A stretch of 64,000 nucleotides of DNA from Methylobacterium sp. WL119 (GTDB taxonomy: Bacteria > Pseudomonadota > Alphaproteobacteria > Rhizobiales > Beijerinckiaceae), in the NCBI RefSeq assembly GCF_008039875.1, contig NZ_VRUU01000010.1:1-64000 (forward strand), written 5' to 3'. Made by a program: the position numbers and the translations under genes. This document shows, in pieces, positions 20,664-28,481 of this stretch. Within the stretch, counting starts at the first letter, position 1; each line of letters opens with the position of its first letter. The notes beneath the pieces were generated by a model. The model was given only the letters and a program-made list of their open reading frames with translations, had not been told where the DNA came from and did not search any database.

Positions 20664-20912
20664 TTGCTCGTCCGTACCGTCGTTGCGTTCGCCCTCACCA
20701 CCACCGCCGCGCTCGCCGCGCCGAACGCGTCGGCCGTGCCCGACCGCGCCGCGCTGAAGCAGAACTGCACCGGCGACTACCTCGCCCTGTGCAGCGAGTT
20801 CGCCCCGGACAGCCCCGAGGTGCATGCCTGCTTCAAGCAGAACCGCGCCAGCCTGTCGCCGAACTGCCAGGCCGCGATCGGCAGCTACACGAAGGCGCAG
20901 AAGCGGGGCTGA
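20664..20912 (+). CDS. Cys-rich-repeat periplasmic protein, TTG start
   Basis: 82 residues from a TTG placed 9 nt after GGAGG (20650-20654). No ATG serves this frame near the ribosome site. A signal peptide (LVRTVVAFALTTTAALAAP) is followed by NCTGDYLALCSEF, VHACFKQNRASLSPNCQAAI, i.e. one cysteine-rich repeat of the GLG1/Cys-rich-FGFR type (C-x3-Y-x3-LC ... ACF ... LSPNC). Four cysteines should form two disulfides in the periplasm. Short proteins with one or two such repeats are common in Hyphomicrobiales and have no known function. Confidence 0.75.
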   Translation: MLVRTVVAFALTTTAALAAPNASAVPDRAALKQNCTGDYLALCSEFAPDSPEVHACFKQNRASLSPNCQAAIGSYTKAQKRG

Positions 20913-21287
20913 GGCGGACCCGTCGTGCGGCCGTCGACGGATCGGGGGCCTGGAACGGACGACGCCCGTCACGTGGCGTCCTCAACGCTGCCGCGCGACC
21001 GATTATCCCTTCTGCATGCGTTCAGGCGCCGCGAAGGGATGATGGCAGGTTGATCAGGCATTCGGCCGTCGATCGAGCCCGTCGGACGGTCAGCTGCGAA
21101 CCGATCGGCCTCGCCTAGCGAGCGACGCCGCTGACTTCCGATCCGGTCCCGTCGCGGCGGGATGCCGGCCAGGCCGAACGCGCCGCGCTGCGCGATCGCG
21201 CAGCCGCGCTTGCCCGGGACGCCCTCGCGACGGAGGGTCGGGGCGATGCGGTCGAGCCCGTCCGGTAGGTGGCCCCGGGGCCGAGGC
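20913..21287. other. Gap between Cys-rich gene and tolB 3' end
   Basis: 375 bp between convergent genes, with no credible gene. A perfect 16-bp palindrome, CTGCGCGATCGCGCAG at 21188-21203, could form a compact hairpin about 85 nt past the tolB stop and might end the tol transcript, but has no T-tract. The pal gene that normally follows tolB is not here. Confidence 0.5.
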
Positions 21288-22628
21288 CTACTTCCCCGAG
21301 AGCAGCGGCGACCAGGTCGGGTCCGAGGCGTAGGACGGCGTCGGGACCGGCGCCTCCACCTTGCCGGTGATGTCGACCATGTAGAGCTTGCCGCCGCCCT
21401 GGCCGCCGGGGTCGCGGAAGAACAGCACGTACTGCCCGTTAGGCGCGAAGGTCGGGCCCTCGTTGTGAAAGCCCTCGGTGAGCACGCGCTCACCCGAGCC
21501 GTCGGGCTTCATCACGCAGATCGCGAAGCCGCCCTTGCGCTGGCGGGTGAAGGCGATCAGGTCCCCGCGCGGCGACCAGGCCGGCTGCGAGGCCGAGCCT
21601 TCGCCGAACGAGATCCGGTGCGGGTTCGAGCCGTCGGCGCCCATCACGTAGACCTGCTGCGAGCCGCCGCGGTCGGATTCGAACACGATCTGGCCGCCGT
21701 CCGGCGAGTAGGTCGGCGAGGTGTCGATGGCGTTGCCGTTGGTGATCGAATGCTGCGCCTTCGAGGCGATGTCCATGGTGACGATGTCGGCGTTGCCGCC
21801 CTGCTGCACGCTCATCACGAGGCGGCGGCCGTCGGGCGAGAAGCGCGGGCTCGCGCTCATCGAGTCGAAGTTGCCCATCGCCGTCCGGCTGCCGGTCTCG
21901 AGGTTGATCACCTGCACCCGCGGCTGGTGGCCGGTGGCCTGGGCCATGAAGGCGATGTCCTGCGTCGCGGGCGAGTAGCGCGGCGCGACGATGGCGTTCT
22001 CGCCGGTGGTGAGCGCGCGGACGTTGGCGCCGTCTTGGTCCATCACCATCAGGCGCTTGCGGCGGTTCTCCTTCGGGCCGGACTCGTCGACGAAGGCGAT
22101 GCGGCTGTCGAACCACGGACCGAGACCGGTGATCTTGGTGTAGACGCTGTCCGAGATCAGGTGGCCGGCGCGGCGCGCGTTGGCGGCGTCGGTGCCGTAT
22201 TGCTGGCCGGTGATCTGCTGGCCCGAGGTGACGTCCCACAGGCGGAACTCGACCTTCAGCCGGCCGGAGCCGTCGCGCGAGACGCGGCCGGTAACGAGGC
22301 CCTGCACGCCCGCGGCGCGCCACTTCTCGAAGCCGGGGGCGGCATCGAAGTTCGGCGATTCCGGGAAGCGGCCCTTCTCCAGCGGCAGGAAATAGCCCGA
22401 GCGGCGCAGATCGTTCGTCACCACGCTCGAGACGAGGCCGCCGAGGTTCGGGTCGCCCGAGAAGTCGGTCACCGCGATCGGCATCGGCTGGAACGCGCCG
22501 CCGCCGATGCGGAGCTGAAGCTGGGCCTGCGCCGGCGCGGCGAGGCCGAGCGTCGCCAGCAGCAGCAGCGCGAGGCCATAGAGGGCGGCGGGCACGTGCC
22601 GGGCCCGGGTGAGCGATCGATGCAGCAT
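21288..22628 (-). CDS. tolB: Tol-Pal system beta-propeller protein TolB
   Basis: 446 residues with a signal peptide (LYGLALLLLATLGLAAPAQAQ). The N-terminal domain (LRIGGGAFQPMPIAVTDF ... GYFLPLEKGRFPE) is followed by a six-bladed propeller with repeated SPDG/WSP motifs (PRYSPATQDIAFMAQ, PRFSPDGRRLVMSV, PTYSPDGGQIVFESDRGGSQQVYVM, PAWSPRGDLIAFTR). TolB is periplasmic and passes the TolQRA signal to Pal to keep the outer membrane attached during constriction. The ATG at 22628 is the start giving a proper signal peptide. It is 73 bp after tolA. Confidence 0.96.
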   Translation of the reverse strand: MLHRSLTRARHVPAALYGLALLLLATLGLAAPAQAQLQLRIGGGAFQPMPIAVTDFSGDPNLGGLVSSVVTNDLRRSGYFLPLEKGRFPESPNFDAAPGFEKWRAAGVQGLVTGRVSRDGSGRLKVEFRLWDVTSGQQITGQQYGTDAANARRAGHLISDSVYTKITGLGPWFDSRIAFVDESGPKENRRKRLMVMDQDGANVRALTTGENAIVAPRYSPATQDIAFMAQATGHQPRVQVINLETGSRTAMGNFDSMSASPRFSPDGRRLVMSVQQGGNADIVTMDIASKAQHSITNGNAIDTSPTYSPDGGQIVFESDRGGSQQVYVMGADGSNPHRISFGEGSASQPAWSPRGDLIAFTRQRKGGFAICVMKPDGSGERVLTEGFHNEGPTFAPNGQYVLFFRDPGGQGGGKLYMVDITGKVEAPVPTPSYASDPTWSPLLSGK

Positions 22629-22701
22629 GGGTCTGGTCCGGGAGCGTTGGAACGGGTGCCGGCGAGGTCGTGGCGTCAGGTCGTCAAGGCGGCGTCGGCG
22701 G

Positions 22702-24012
22702 TCAGGTCGCGGTGAACTCGAACTCCGCGTTGATCGCCTTCCAGTCGTTGTAATAGGGCTGGTACTGCGTCGGGATCTTGTAGGGCGCGCAGCGGCGCAC
22801 CGCACGCAACGCCGCCTGCGCGATCGACTGGTCGACCGAGCTCGATCCGCCGCGCATGATCCGCGGCTCGGTCGAGAGCGAGCCGTCGGCGTTCAGGCGG
22901 ATGTCGAGCACCGGCAGCACCACCCCCTGGGCGGCGCCCGGAGGCGCCGAGTAGCAGCGCTCGATCTGCTGCTGCAGCATGCCGACGAGCGCGTCGCGCA
23001 GCGACGGCGACAGGCGCTGGGCGGTGCCGGTGGCGGCGCCGAGCGAGGCCGTGCGCTGGACCTCGTGGCCGGTGGCGCCGGTCGATTGCGACGGCGCCTT
23101 CGAGGCCAGGATCGACTTGATGTCGCCGGCATTGAACTTAGCGGCCAGCTCGGCCTGCTTGCGCGCCTTCGCTTCGGCGTCGGCCTTGGCCTTCGCGTCG
23201 GCGACCGCCTTCGCTTTCGCCTTGGCGGCGGCCTCGGCCTTCGCCGCGGCGGCGGCCTCCGCCTTCTCCTTGGCCTCTTCGGCCTTGGCCTCGGCGATCT
23301 CCTTCTGGCGCTCGGCCTCGGCTTCCGCCTTCGCCTTGGCTTCGGCCTTGGCGGCCGCCGCCTTCTCGGCGGCCTTCGCGGCTTCCTTGGCCGCGTCCGC
23401 CTTGGCCTTCGCTTCGGCCTTCGCCTTGGCTTCCGCGGCCGCCGCCTCGGCCTCCTCGCGCTCGACCAACTTGGCGAGCTGCTCGCGCTTCACGGCTTCG
23501 GCCTTGGCGGCCTCGGCGGCGGCCTTCGCGGCGGCGGCCTTCTCCGCGGCCGCGGCCTTGGCCGCTTCCGCCTTGGCCTCGGCCTTGGCGGCTTCGGCCT
23601 TCTCGGCGTCCGCCTTTTCCTTGGCCATCTTGGCGGCCTTCGCCGTCTCGGCGGCGGGATCGGGCTCGTTGACGCGCAGCGGCATCTCGTCGGCGTTGGC
23701 GAGCTTCATGTCGCTGGTGCGCGTCGGCGCGGTCGGAGAATCGACATTGGCGTTCTCCGGCTCCTTCTCCTCGAACTTCTCGGCCTTCTTGTCGGCCCGC
23801 GGCTTGGCGTCCGACAGCGGCTTCTCGGCGTTGCGCTCGCCCTTGGTCAGCTCCGAGAACTGGTTCTCGGTGATCACCTCGACGGGCACGCCCTCCTGCG
23901 CCTCGGGAAGCGCGGGCGCAGCGACGCTGAACAGGGCGAAGACCAGCAGCCCGACATGGGTGCCGGCCGAGACCCAGAAGCCCGGTTCGCTGCGGAAGGA
24001 GGGAAGCCTCAC
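22702..24012 (-). CDS. tolA: TolA-type spanning protein of the Tol-Pal system
   Basis: 436 residues from a GTG 7 bp after tolR. One N-terminal membrane helix (FWVSAGTHVGLLVFALFSVAAPAL) is followed by a long Ala/Lys/Glu helix (about residues 120-300, repeated AKAEAKA motifs) that crosses the periplasm. The C-terminal domain is TonB/TolA-like (LRDALVGMLQQQIERCYSAPPG ... LDIRLNADGSL ... SIAQAALRAVRRCAPYKIP). TolA couples proton-motive force from TolQR to TolB-Pal. The low-complexity middle is normal for the family, and its exact length varies. Confidence 0.95.
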   Translation of the reverse strand: MRLPSFRSEPGFWVSAGTHVGLLVFALFSVAAPALPEAQEGVPVEVITENQFSELTKGERNAEKPLSDAKPRADKKAEKFEEKEPENANVDSPTAPTRTSDMKLANADEMPLRVNEPDPAAETAKAAKMAKEKADAEKAEAAKAEAKAEAAKAAAAEKAAAAKAAAEAAKAEAVKREQLAKLVEREEAEAAAAEAKAKAEAKAKADAAKEAAKAAEKAAAAKAEAKAKAEAEAERQKEIAEAKAEEAKEKAEAAAAAKAEAAAKAKAKAVADAKAKADAEAKARKQAELAAKFNAGDIKSILASKAPSQSTGATGHEVQRTASLGAATGTAQRLSPSLRDALVGMLQQQIERCYSAPPGAAQGVVLPVLDIRLNADGSLSTEPRIMRGGSSSVDQSIAQAALRAVRRCAPYKIPTQYQPYYNDWKAINAEFEFTAT

Positions 24013-24019
24013 AGGTCTG

Positions 24020-24466
24020 CTACCGCTGTTCGGGCTCGGTGACGAGCGCCACCTTCTTGAAGCCGCCGCCGGTGACGATCGCCATCACCTGGGCGACGCG
24101 GCCGTAATCGACCCGCTTGTCGCCGCGCACGAAGACGCGCTCCTCGAAGCCGGACTTGGCCTCCTGGGTCAGCTTCGGGATGATGGTGTCGTCGGTCAGC
24201 TCGTCCTCGCCGAGGAAGACCTGTCCCGACTGGCGGATCGATAGCGTCACCGGCTTGGTGTCCGAGTTCAGCGGCGAGGCCTTGGATTGCGGCAGGTCGA
24301 GGGGCACGCCCACCGTCATCATGGGGGCCGCCACCATGAAGATGATCAGCAGCACCAGCACGACGTCGATGAACGGCGTCATGTTGATCTCGTTGATCGG
24401 GCCGCCGCCGCGGCGTCCCCGCCGCCGCCGCTTGCCGCCGCCCTGCGCGCCCGCCGCCATGCTCAT
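24020..24466 (-). CDS. tolR: Biopolymer transport protein TolR (ExbD family)
   Basis: 148 residues. The basic N-terminus is rich in Gly/Arg ([42 protein letters not shown]). The membrane helix carries the conserved Asp in [11 protein letters not shown] that takes part in proton flow. A periplasmic ExbD domain follows ([36 protein letters not shown]). It pairs with TolQ (25 bp upstream) as the stator motor. The Gly/Arg-rich leader is longer than in E. coli TolR. Confidence 0.96.
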   Translation of the reverse strand: MSMAAGAQGGGKRRRRGRRGGGPINEINMTPFIDVVLVLLIIFMVAAPMMTVGVPLDLPQSKASPLNSDTKPVTLSIRQSGQVFLGEDELTDDTIIPKLTQEAKSGFEERVFVRGDKRVDYGRVAQVMAIVTGGGFKKVALVTEPEQR

Positions 24467-24491
24467 GTGTCGATCCCTTCGCGGATTTCGG

Positions 24492-25208
<717 letters not shown>

Positions 25209-25385
25209 GGGCTTTGGTCCTCGGACGTCTCGACGGCGGCGGCGCGACGACCCGGCGGGCCAGCGCGCTCCATCCGAAATCATCGAGCGAATTCAAAGGG
25301 AATCGCGTTCGAATCTGTCGAAAGTAAGGGCCGGGTGCGGTGCACGCGGGGCGTCGCTTTCCCACCGCATAAGCGGGCGGGTTGG

Positions 25386-25805
25386 TTAAGGAAGGGTTGC
25401 CGGAGCAAGGGCGCGACGCAGGGCGTCGGGCAGCCGGATCGCCCGGCCCGCGCGGACGCAGGCGACCACCACCTCGGCGCGGACGAGGACCACACCGTCC
25501 CGGCAGACCTCCTGGTGCAGGTGCATCGAGGCGCCACGCAATTCGCGCGTGCTGGTGATGATGGAGAGCACGTCGTCCATCCGCGCCGGCTTCAGGTAAT
25601 CAATCTCCATGCGGCGCACGACGAAGACGAGGCCGTCCGCCTCCCGGTGCAGCTCGGACTGGTCGCCCGCGAGCCCGCGCAGCAGCTCGGTGCGACCGCG
25701 CTCCATGAAGCGCAGGTAGCTCGCGTGGTAGACGAAGCCCGAGAAGTCGGTGTCCTCGTAGTAGACGCGCACCGGCAGCGCGTGGGCATCGATCGATGAC
25801 GTCAC
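25386..25805 (-). CDS. ybgC: YbgC-type acyl-CoA thioesterase
   Basis: 139 residues, a hot-dog fold thioesterase. The catalytic Asp is in [30 protein letters not shown], the family signature. The start is a GTG at 25805, preceded by AAGGA 11 nt upstream; longer readings give low-complexity sequence. YbgC is the customary first gene of tol-pal clusters and acts on short or long acyl-CoA in phospholipid metabolism at the membrane. The 177-bp gap to tolQ suggests that tolQ may have a promoter of its own. Confidence 0.92.
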   Translation of the reverse strand: MTSSIDAHALPVRVYYEDTDFSGFVYHASYLRFMERGRTELLRGLAGDQSELHREADGLVFVVRRMEIDYLKPARMDDVLSIITSTRELRGASMHLHQEVCRDGVVLVRAEVVVACVRAGRAIRLPDALRRALAPATLP

Positions 25806-25904
25806 GGGTTCGATGGTCCTTCTGCTGCCGCAGGGCGGTCCGGGACGGTGGCAAGGGCCGACGTCCCGTCGGGCACGGATCGGACGAGGGTCCGTCCCCA
25901 CCCT

Positions 25905-25942
25905 CCCGTCATCGCGGGGCCGCGCGGCTCCGGGATGACGGG
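25905..25942. repeat. REP-like palindrome CCCGTCATC ... GATGACGGG
   Basis: Perfect 9-bp arms (25905-25913 and 25934-25942) around a GC-rich core that is itself imperfectly palindromic. The same element with the same arms is found at 63012-63052. Both are intergenic, so this is probably a dispersed repetitive extragenic palindrome. Confidence 0.7.
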
Positions 25943-25999
25943 CAGACATGGCGACGGCATGGCGGGCGGAGGGAGAGGACGAGGCCCTCGCGAACGCGA

Positions 26000-26027
26000 A
26001 AGGGCCGCCCCTCGCAGGGCGGCCCTT
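26000..26027 (-). terminator. Terminator of the DUF4142 gene
   Basis: AAGGGCCGCCC (26000-26010) and GGGCGGCCCTT (26017-26027) form a perfect 11-bp stem with a 6-nt loop. On the minus strand it is followed by TTTCGCG and lies about 38 nt past the stop codon. Confidence 0.75.
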
Positions 26028-26064
26028 CCGTCAGTGAATCTGTTTCGACGATGCCGAAGCGGGA

Positions 26065-26787
26065 TCAGCCGCCGATGCGGTTGGCGAGCGAGGCCGAGTG
26101 GCCGTGCTCGTTGGCGATGTAGGGCAGCGCCTCGTTGGCGAACTGGCGACCGGCGGCGTTGTCGCCGTTGCGCGAGTAGGTCTCGTAGAGCTCGAGGGTG
26201 CGAGCGTCCGAGCGGGCCTGCTGATCGATATAGGTGCGGTCGAAGTCACGGCCGTTGCGGGCCGACTTCAGGCGCTCGATCCGGTTCTGGCCGTTCGGGC
26301 CGATCGCGACGCGGCGGCCGGGCTCGGTCGGGCTGTTGTCGATGATGCCGACGCCGCCGAGGACGCCGCCGACGATGCTGGTGCCGAGGTTGGCGGCGAT
26401 GGTCACCGGGGCGAGCACGAGGCCCACCGGGTTGTCGATGCGGGTGTCGAAGCCCTGGCGATCCGAGACGACGGTGCCGCCGGAGGACAGCGACGTGCCC
26501 TCGGGCAGAAGCGCCTTGGTGGTGGCCTCACGCTCGGTGATCACGCGATTGGCGTAGTTCCGGACCTGCGGGTTGCGCGAACGCTCCAGGGCGATGCGGC
26601 TCGACTCGATGCTCACGGCATCCGAGCGAAGGGCCTCGGCGCGGAACTCGGGAGTGTCGGTGCCGGCGGCGCCGACGCCGCGCTCGAACGGCGAGACGCG
26701 GATGGGAAGGGCGTCCTGGGCGAAGGCGGGGGCGGTCAGCGAGGCGAGCGAGAGGCCGAGAACGGCGAGGGTGGCGGTACGCTTCAT
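26065..26787 (-). CDS. Exported DUF4142 protein under a stress-type promoter
   Basis: 240 residues with a signal peptide (MKRTATLAVLGLSLASLTAPAFAQ). A helical DUF4142-like pattern is split in two: FRAEALRSDAVSIESSRIALERSRNPQVRNYANRVITEREATTKALLP, then a Gly-rich hydrophobic insert (VGLVLAPVTIAANLGTSIVGGVLGGVGIID), and FDRTYIDQQARSDARTLELYETYSRNGDNAAGRQFANEALPYIANEHGHSAS. DUF4142 proteins are ferritin-like helical periplasmic proteins of unknown function. The insert between the halves is unusual for the family and might insert into membrane. Expression is probably set by the EcfG-type promoter at 26846-26870. Confidence 0.8.
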   Translation of the reverse strand: MKRTATLAVLGLSLASLTAPAFAQDALPIRVSPFERGVGAAGTDTPEFRAEALRSDAVSIESSRIALERSRNPQVRNYANRVITEREATTKALLPEGTSLSSGGTVVSDRQGFDTRIDNPVGLVLAPVTIAANLGTSIVGGVLGGVGIIDNSPTEPGRRVAIGPNGQNRIERLKSARNGRDFDRTYIDQQARSDARTLELYETYSRNGDNAAGRQFANEALPYIANEHGHSASLANRIGG

Positions 26788-26845
26788 AGGAGAACGATCC
26801 TTTGTGGTTAGCCGGTGCGTCGAGGCCCCAGGCGATTGCGGGCAC

Positions 26846-26870
26846 AACGGGTCGGATCGCCGCTCGTTCC
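26846..26870 (-). promoter_or_regulatory. EcfG-type general stress promoter GGAAC-N16-CGTT
   Basis: Read on the minus strand, GGAAC (26866-26870), 16 bases, then CGTT (26846-26849). This is an exact match to the GGAAC-N16/17-CGTT consensus known for the PhyR-NepR-EcfG response of Methylobacterium and relatives. Transcription would begin near 26840, about 50 nt before the DUF4142 start. Confidence 0.7.
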
Positions 26871-27162
26871 GCACGTGCGAACTACGTAGCCACGCTTCCG
26901 GCACATGCTGAGCCGACGAACCGAGACATCGCGGCGTTGTGAAGCGGTATGCGGAACATCGATTTGCTGATGTTATGCAATGCTTTGCTCAGTTTATAGC
27001 GGTGGTATGTGACAAGTTTCCGAACCTTATCCTATGCCGCCACAGCATAGCTGAAGCGGTGGAACGGCATGCGTCGACGGCGTTGCGCCGCAGCGGAACT
27101 CGATGAAACGCGATTTCGTGTCCCGTCCTCGAACGGTCGCTTCAGCATCGCGACGACACGGG
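26871..27162. other. AT-rich gap between the DUF4142 gene and ruvB 3' end
   Basis: No gene is recognised. The stretch 26940-27035 is markedly AT-rich for this genome (TTTGCTGATGTTATGCAATG, CAGTTTATAG). CTATGC (27032-27037) and GCATAG (27045-27050) form a 6-bp inverted repeat that could be an operator or small hairpin. Role unknown. Confidence 0.4.
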
Positions 27163-28224
27163 CTAGGTTTCGGGTTCATCCTCGACGAAGAGGCCGATCT
27201 GCGTGATCGGGTCGCGCTTGGGCATCGCGAAACCCATGTGCTTGAAGGCGTGCTGCGTCAGCACCCGCCCGCGCGGCGTGCGCATCACGAAACCCTGCTG
27301 GATCAGGTAGGGCTCGATGATGTCCTCGATCGCGTCGCGGGGCTCCGACAGCGCGGCCGCGATGGTCTCGATCCCGACGGGGCCGCAGCCGAAGGATTTC
27401 GCGATCATCGTCAGGTACTTTCGGTCCATCACGTCGAGGCCGACGGGATCGACGTCGAGCAGCTTCAGCGCCCGGTCGGCGATCGCCCGCGTCACGGTCG
27501 GCGCCTCGGCGACAACGGCGAAGTCGCGCACCCGCCGCAGCAGGCGGCCGGCGATGCGCGGGGTCCCGCGGGCCCGCCGGGCGATCTCGTTGGCGCCGTC
27601 GTCGGACATGCCGAGCCCGAGCACCCGCGCGCCGCGGCTGACGATGAGCTGCAGCTCGTCGATGTCGTAGAATTCGAGCCGGATCGGGATGCCGAAGCGA
27701 TCGCGCAGCGGCGTCGTCAGCAGGCCCGCGCGGGTGGTGGCGCCGACGAGCGTGAACTTCGGCAGCTCGATCTTGACCGAGCGCGCCGCCGGCCCCTCGC
27801 CGATGATCAGGTCGAGCTGGTAATCCTCCATCGCCGGATAGAGGATCTCCTCCACCGCCGGGTTGAGGCGGTGGATCTCGTCGATGAAGAGCACGTCGCG
27901 CTCTTCGAGGTTGGTGAGCTGGGCCGCCAGATCCCCGGCCTTGGCGATCACCGGCCCGGAGGTCGAGCGGAAGTTCACGCCGAGCTCGCGCGCCACGATC
28001 TGCGCCAGGGTGGTCTTGCCGAGGCCAGGCGGCCCGACGAAAAGGACGTGGTCGAGCGCCTGGCCGGTCATCTTCGCCGCCTGGATGAAGATCTCCATGT
28101 TGGCGCGCGCCGCCCGCTGCCCGATGAACTCGGACAGGCTCAGCGGACGGATGGTCTGATCGACGTCGTCGGCCCGCTTCTCCGGGTCGAGGATCGCGCT
28201 GGTCAGGGGTTTCGGTTTGCTCAT
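27163..28224 (-). CDS. ruvB: Holliday junction branch migration helicase RuvB
   Basis: 353 residues, AAA+ ATPase that forms hexameric rings driving Holliday junction migration with RuvA. Visible are the N-terminal [22 protein letters not shown], Walker [13 protein letters not shown], Walker B FIDEIHRL, sensor 1 [21 protein letters not shown], the arginine finger in that DRFG segment, and the winged-helix C-terminus ending [27 protein letters not shown]. ruvC and ruvA, which usually lie upstream, are not adjacent; the preceding gene is a divergent autotransporter. No alphaproteobacterial LexA box was seen in the 250 bp upstream. Confidence 0.97.
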   Translation of the reverse strand: MSKPKPLTSAILDPEKRADDVDQTIRPLSLSEFIGQRAARANMEIFIQAAKMTGQALDHVLFVGPPGLGKTTLAQIVARELGVNFRSTSGPVIAKAGDLAAQLTNLEERDVLFIDEIHRLNPAVEEILYPAMEDYQLDLIIGEGPAARSVKIELPKFTLVGATTRAGLLTTPLRDRFGIPIRLEFYDIDELQLIVSRGARVLGLGMSDDGANEIARRARGTPRIAGRLLRRVRDFAVVAEAPTVTRAIADRALKLLDVDPVGLDVMDRKYLTMIAKSFGCGPVGIETIAAALSEPRDAIEDIIEPYLIQQGFVMRTPRGRVLTQHAFKHMGFAMPKRDPITQIGLFVEDEPET

Positions 28225-28316
28225 GGAGCCTCGGCTGGGGATGCGATCCTCCTAACCCGCGCCCGCGGCGATGTCTAAGCGCGCCTCGCCGCCGTCGGAT
28301 CGTCCGGCCAAGCCCG

Positions 28317-28366
28317 AAAAACAACCCTCGATTGTTTTTTCTTCGGCATGGTTGAGGTCGCGTTAA
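28317..28366 (+). promoter_or_regulatory. AT-rich hairpin and CtrA-like box upstream of the autotransporter
   Basis: AAAAACAA (28317-28324) and TTGTTTTT (28332-28339) form a perfect 8-bp AT-rich inverted repeat. Just downstream TTGA-N7-TTAA (28352-28366) is one mismatch from the CtrA consensus. The pair lies between divergent ruvB and the autotransporter, 116-165 bp before the latter's start. Confidence 0.4.
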
Positions 28367-28481
28367 TCGTTTCCCGGCCTCCTGGCCCCTGTCTTCACCG
28401 CCGCCCCGTGCCGTCGTTCCCGGCACCGGACCGACGACCGCGCAATCGCGCGATCGCCGGATCGTCTCTTCGCGCCTTCGG

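Noticed and set aside
25290..25330. GTTCGAATC resembling a tRNA T-loop
   Set aside because: No acceptor, anticodon or D-arm pairing could be built around it.
28225..28481. SOS (LexA) box upstream of ruvB
   Set aside because: No GTTC-N7-GTTC or GAAC-N7-GAAC arrangement was found in the region.
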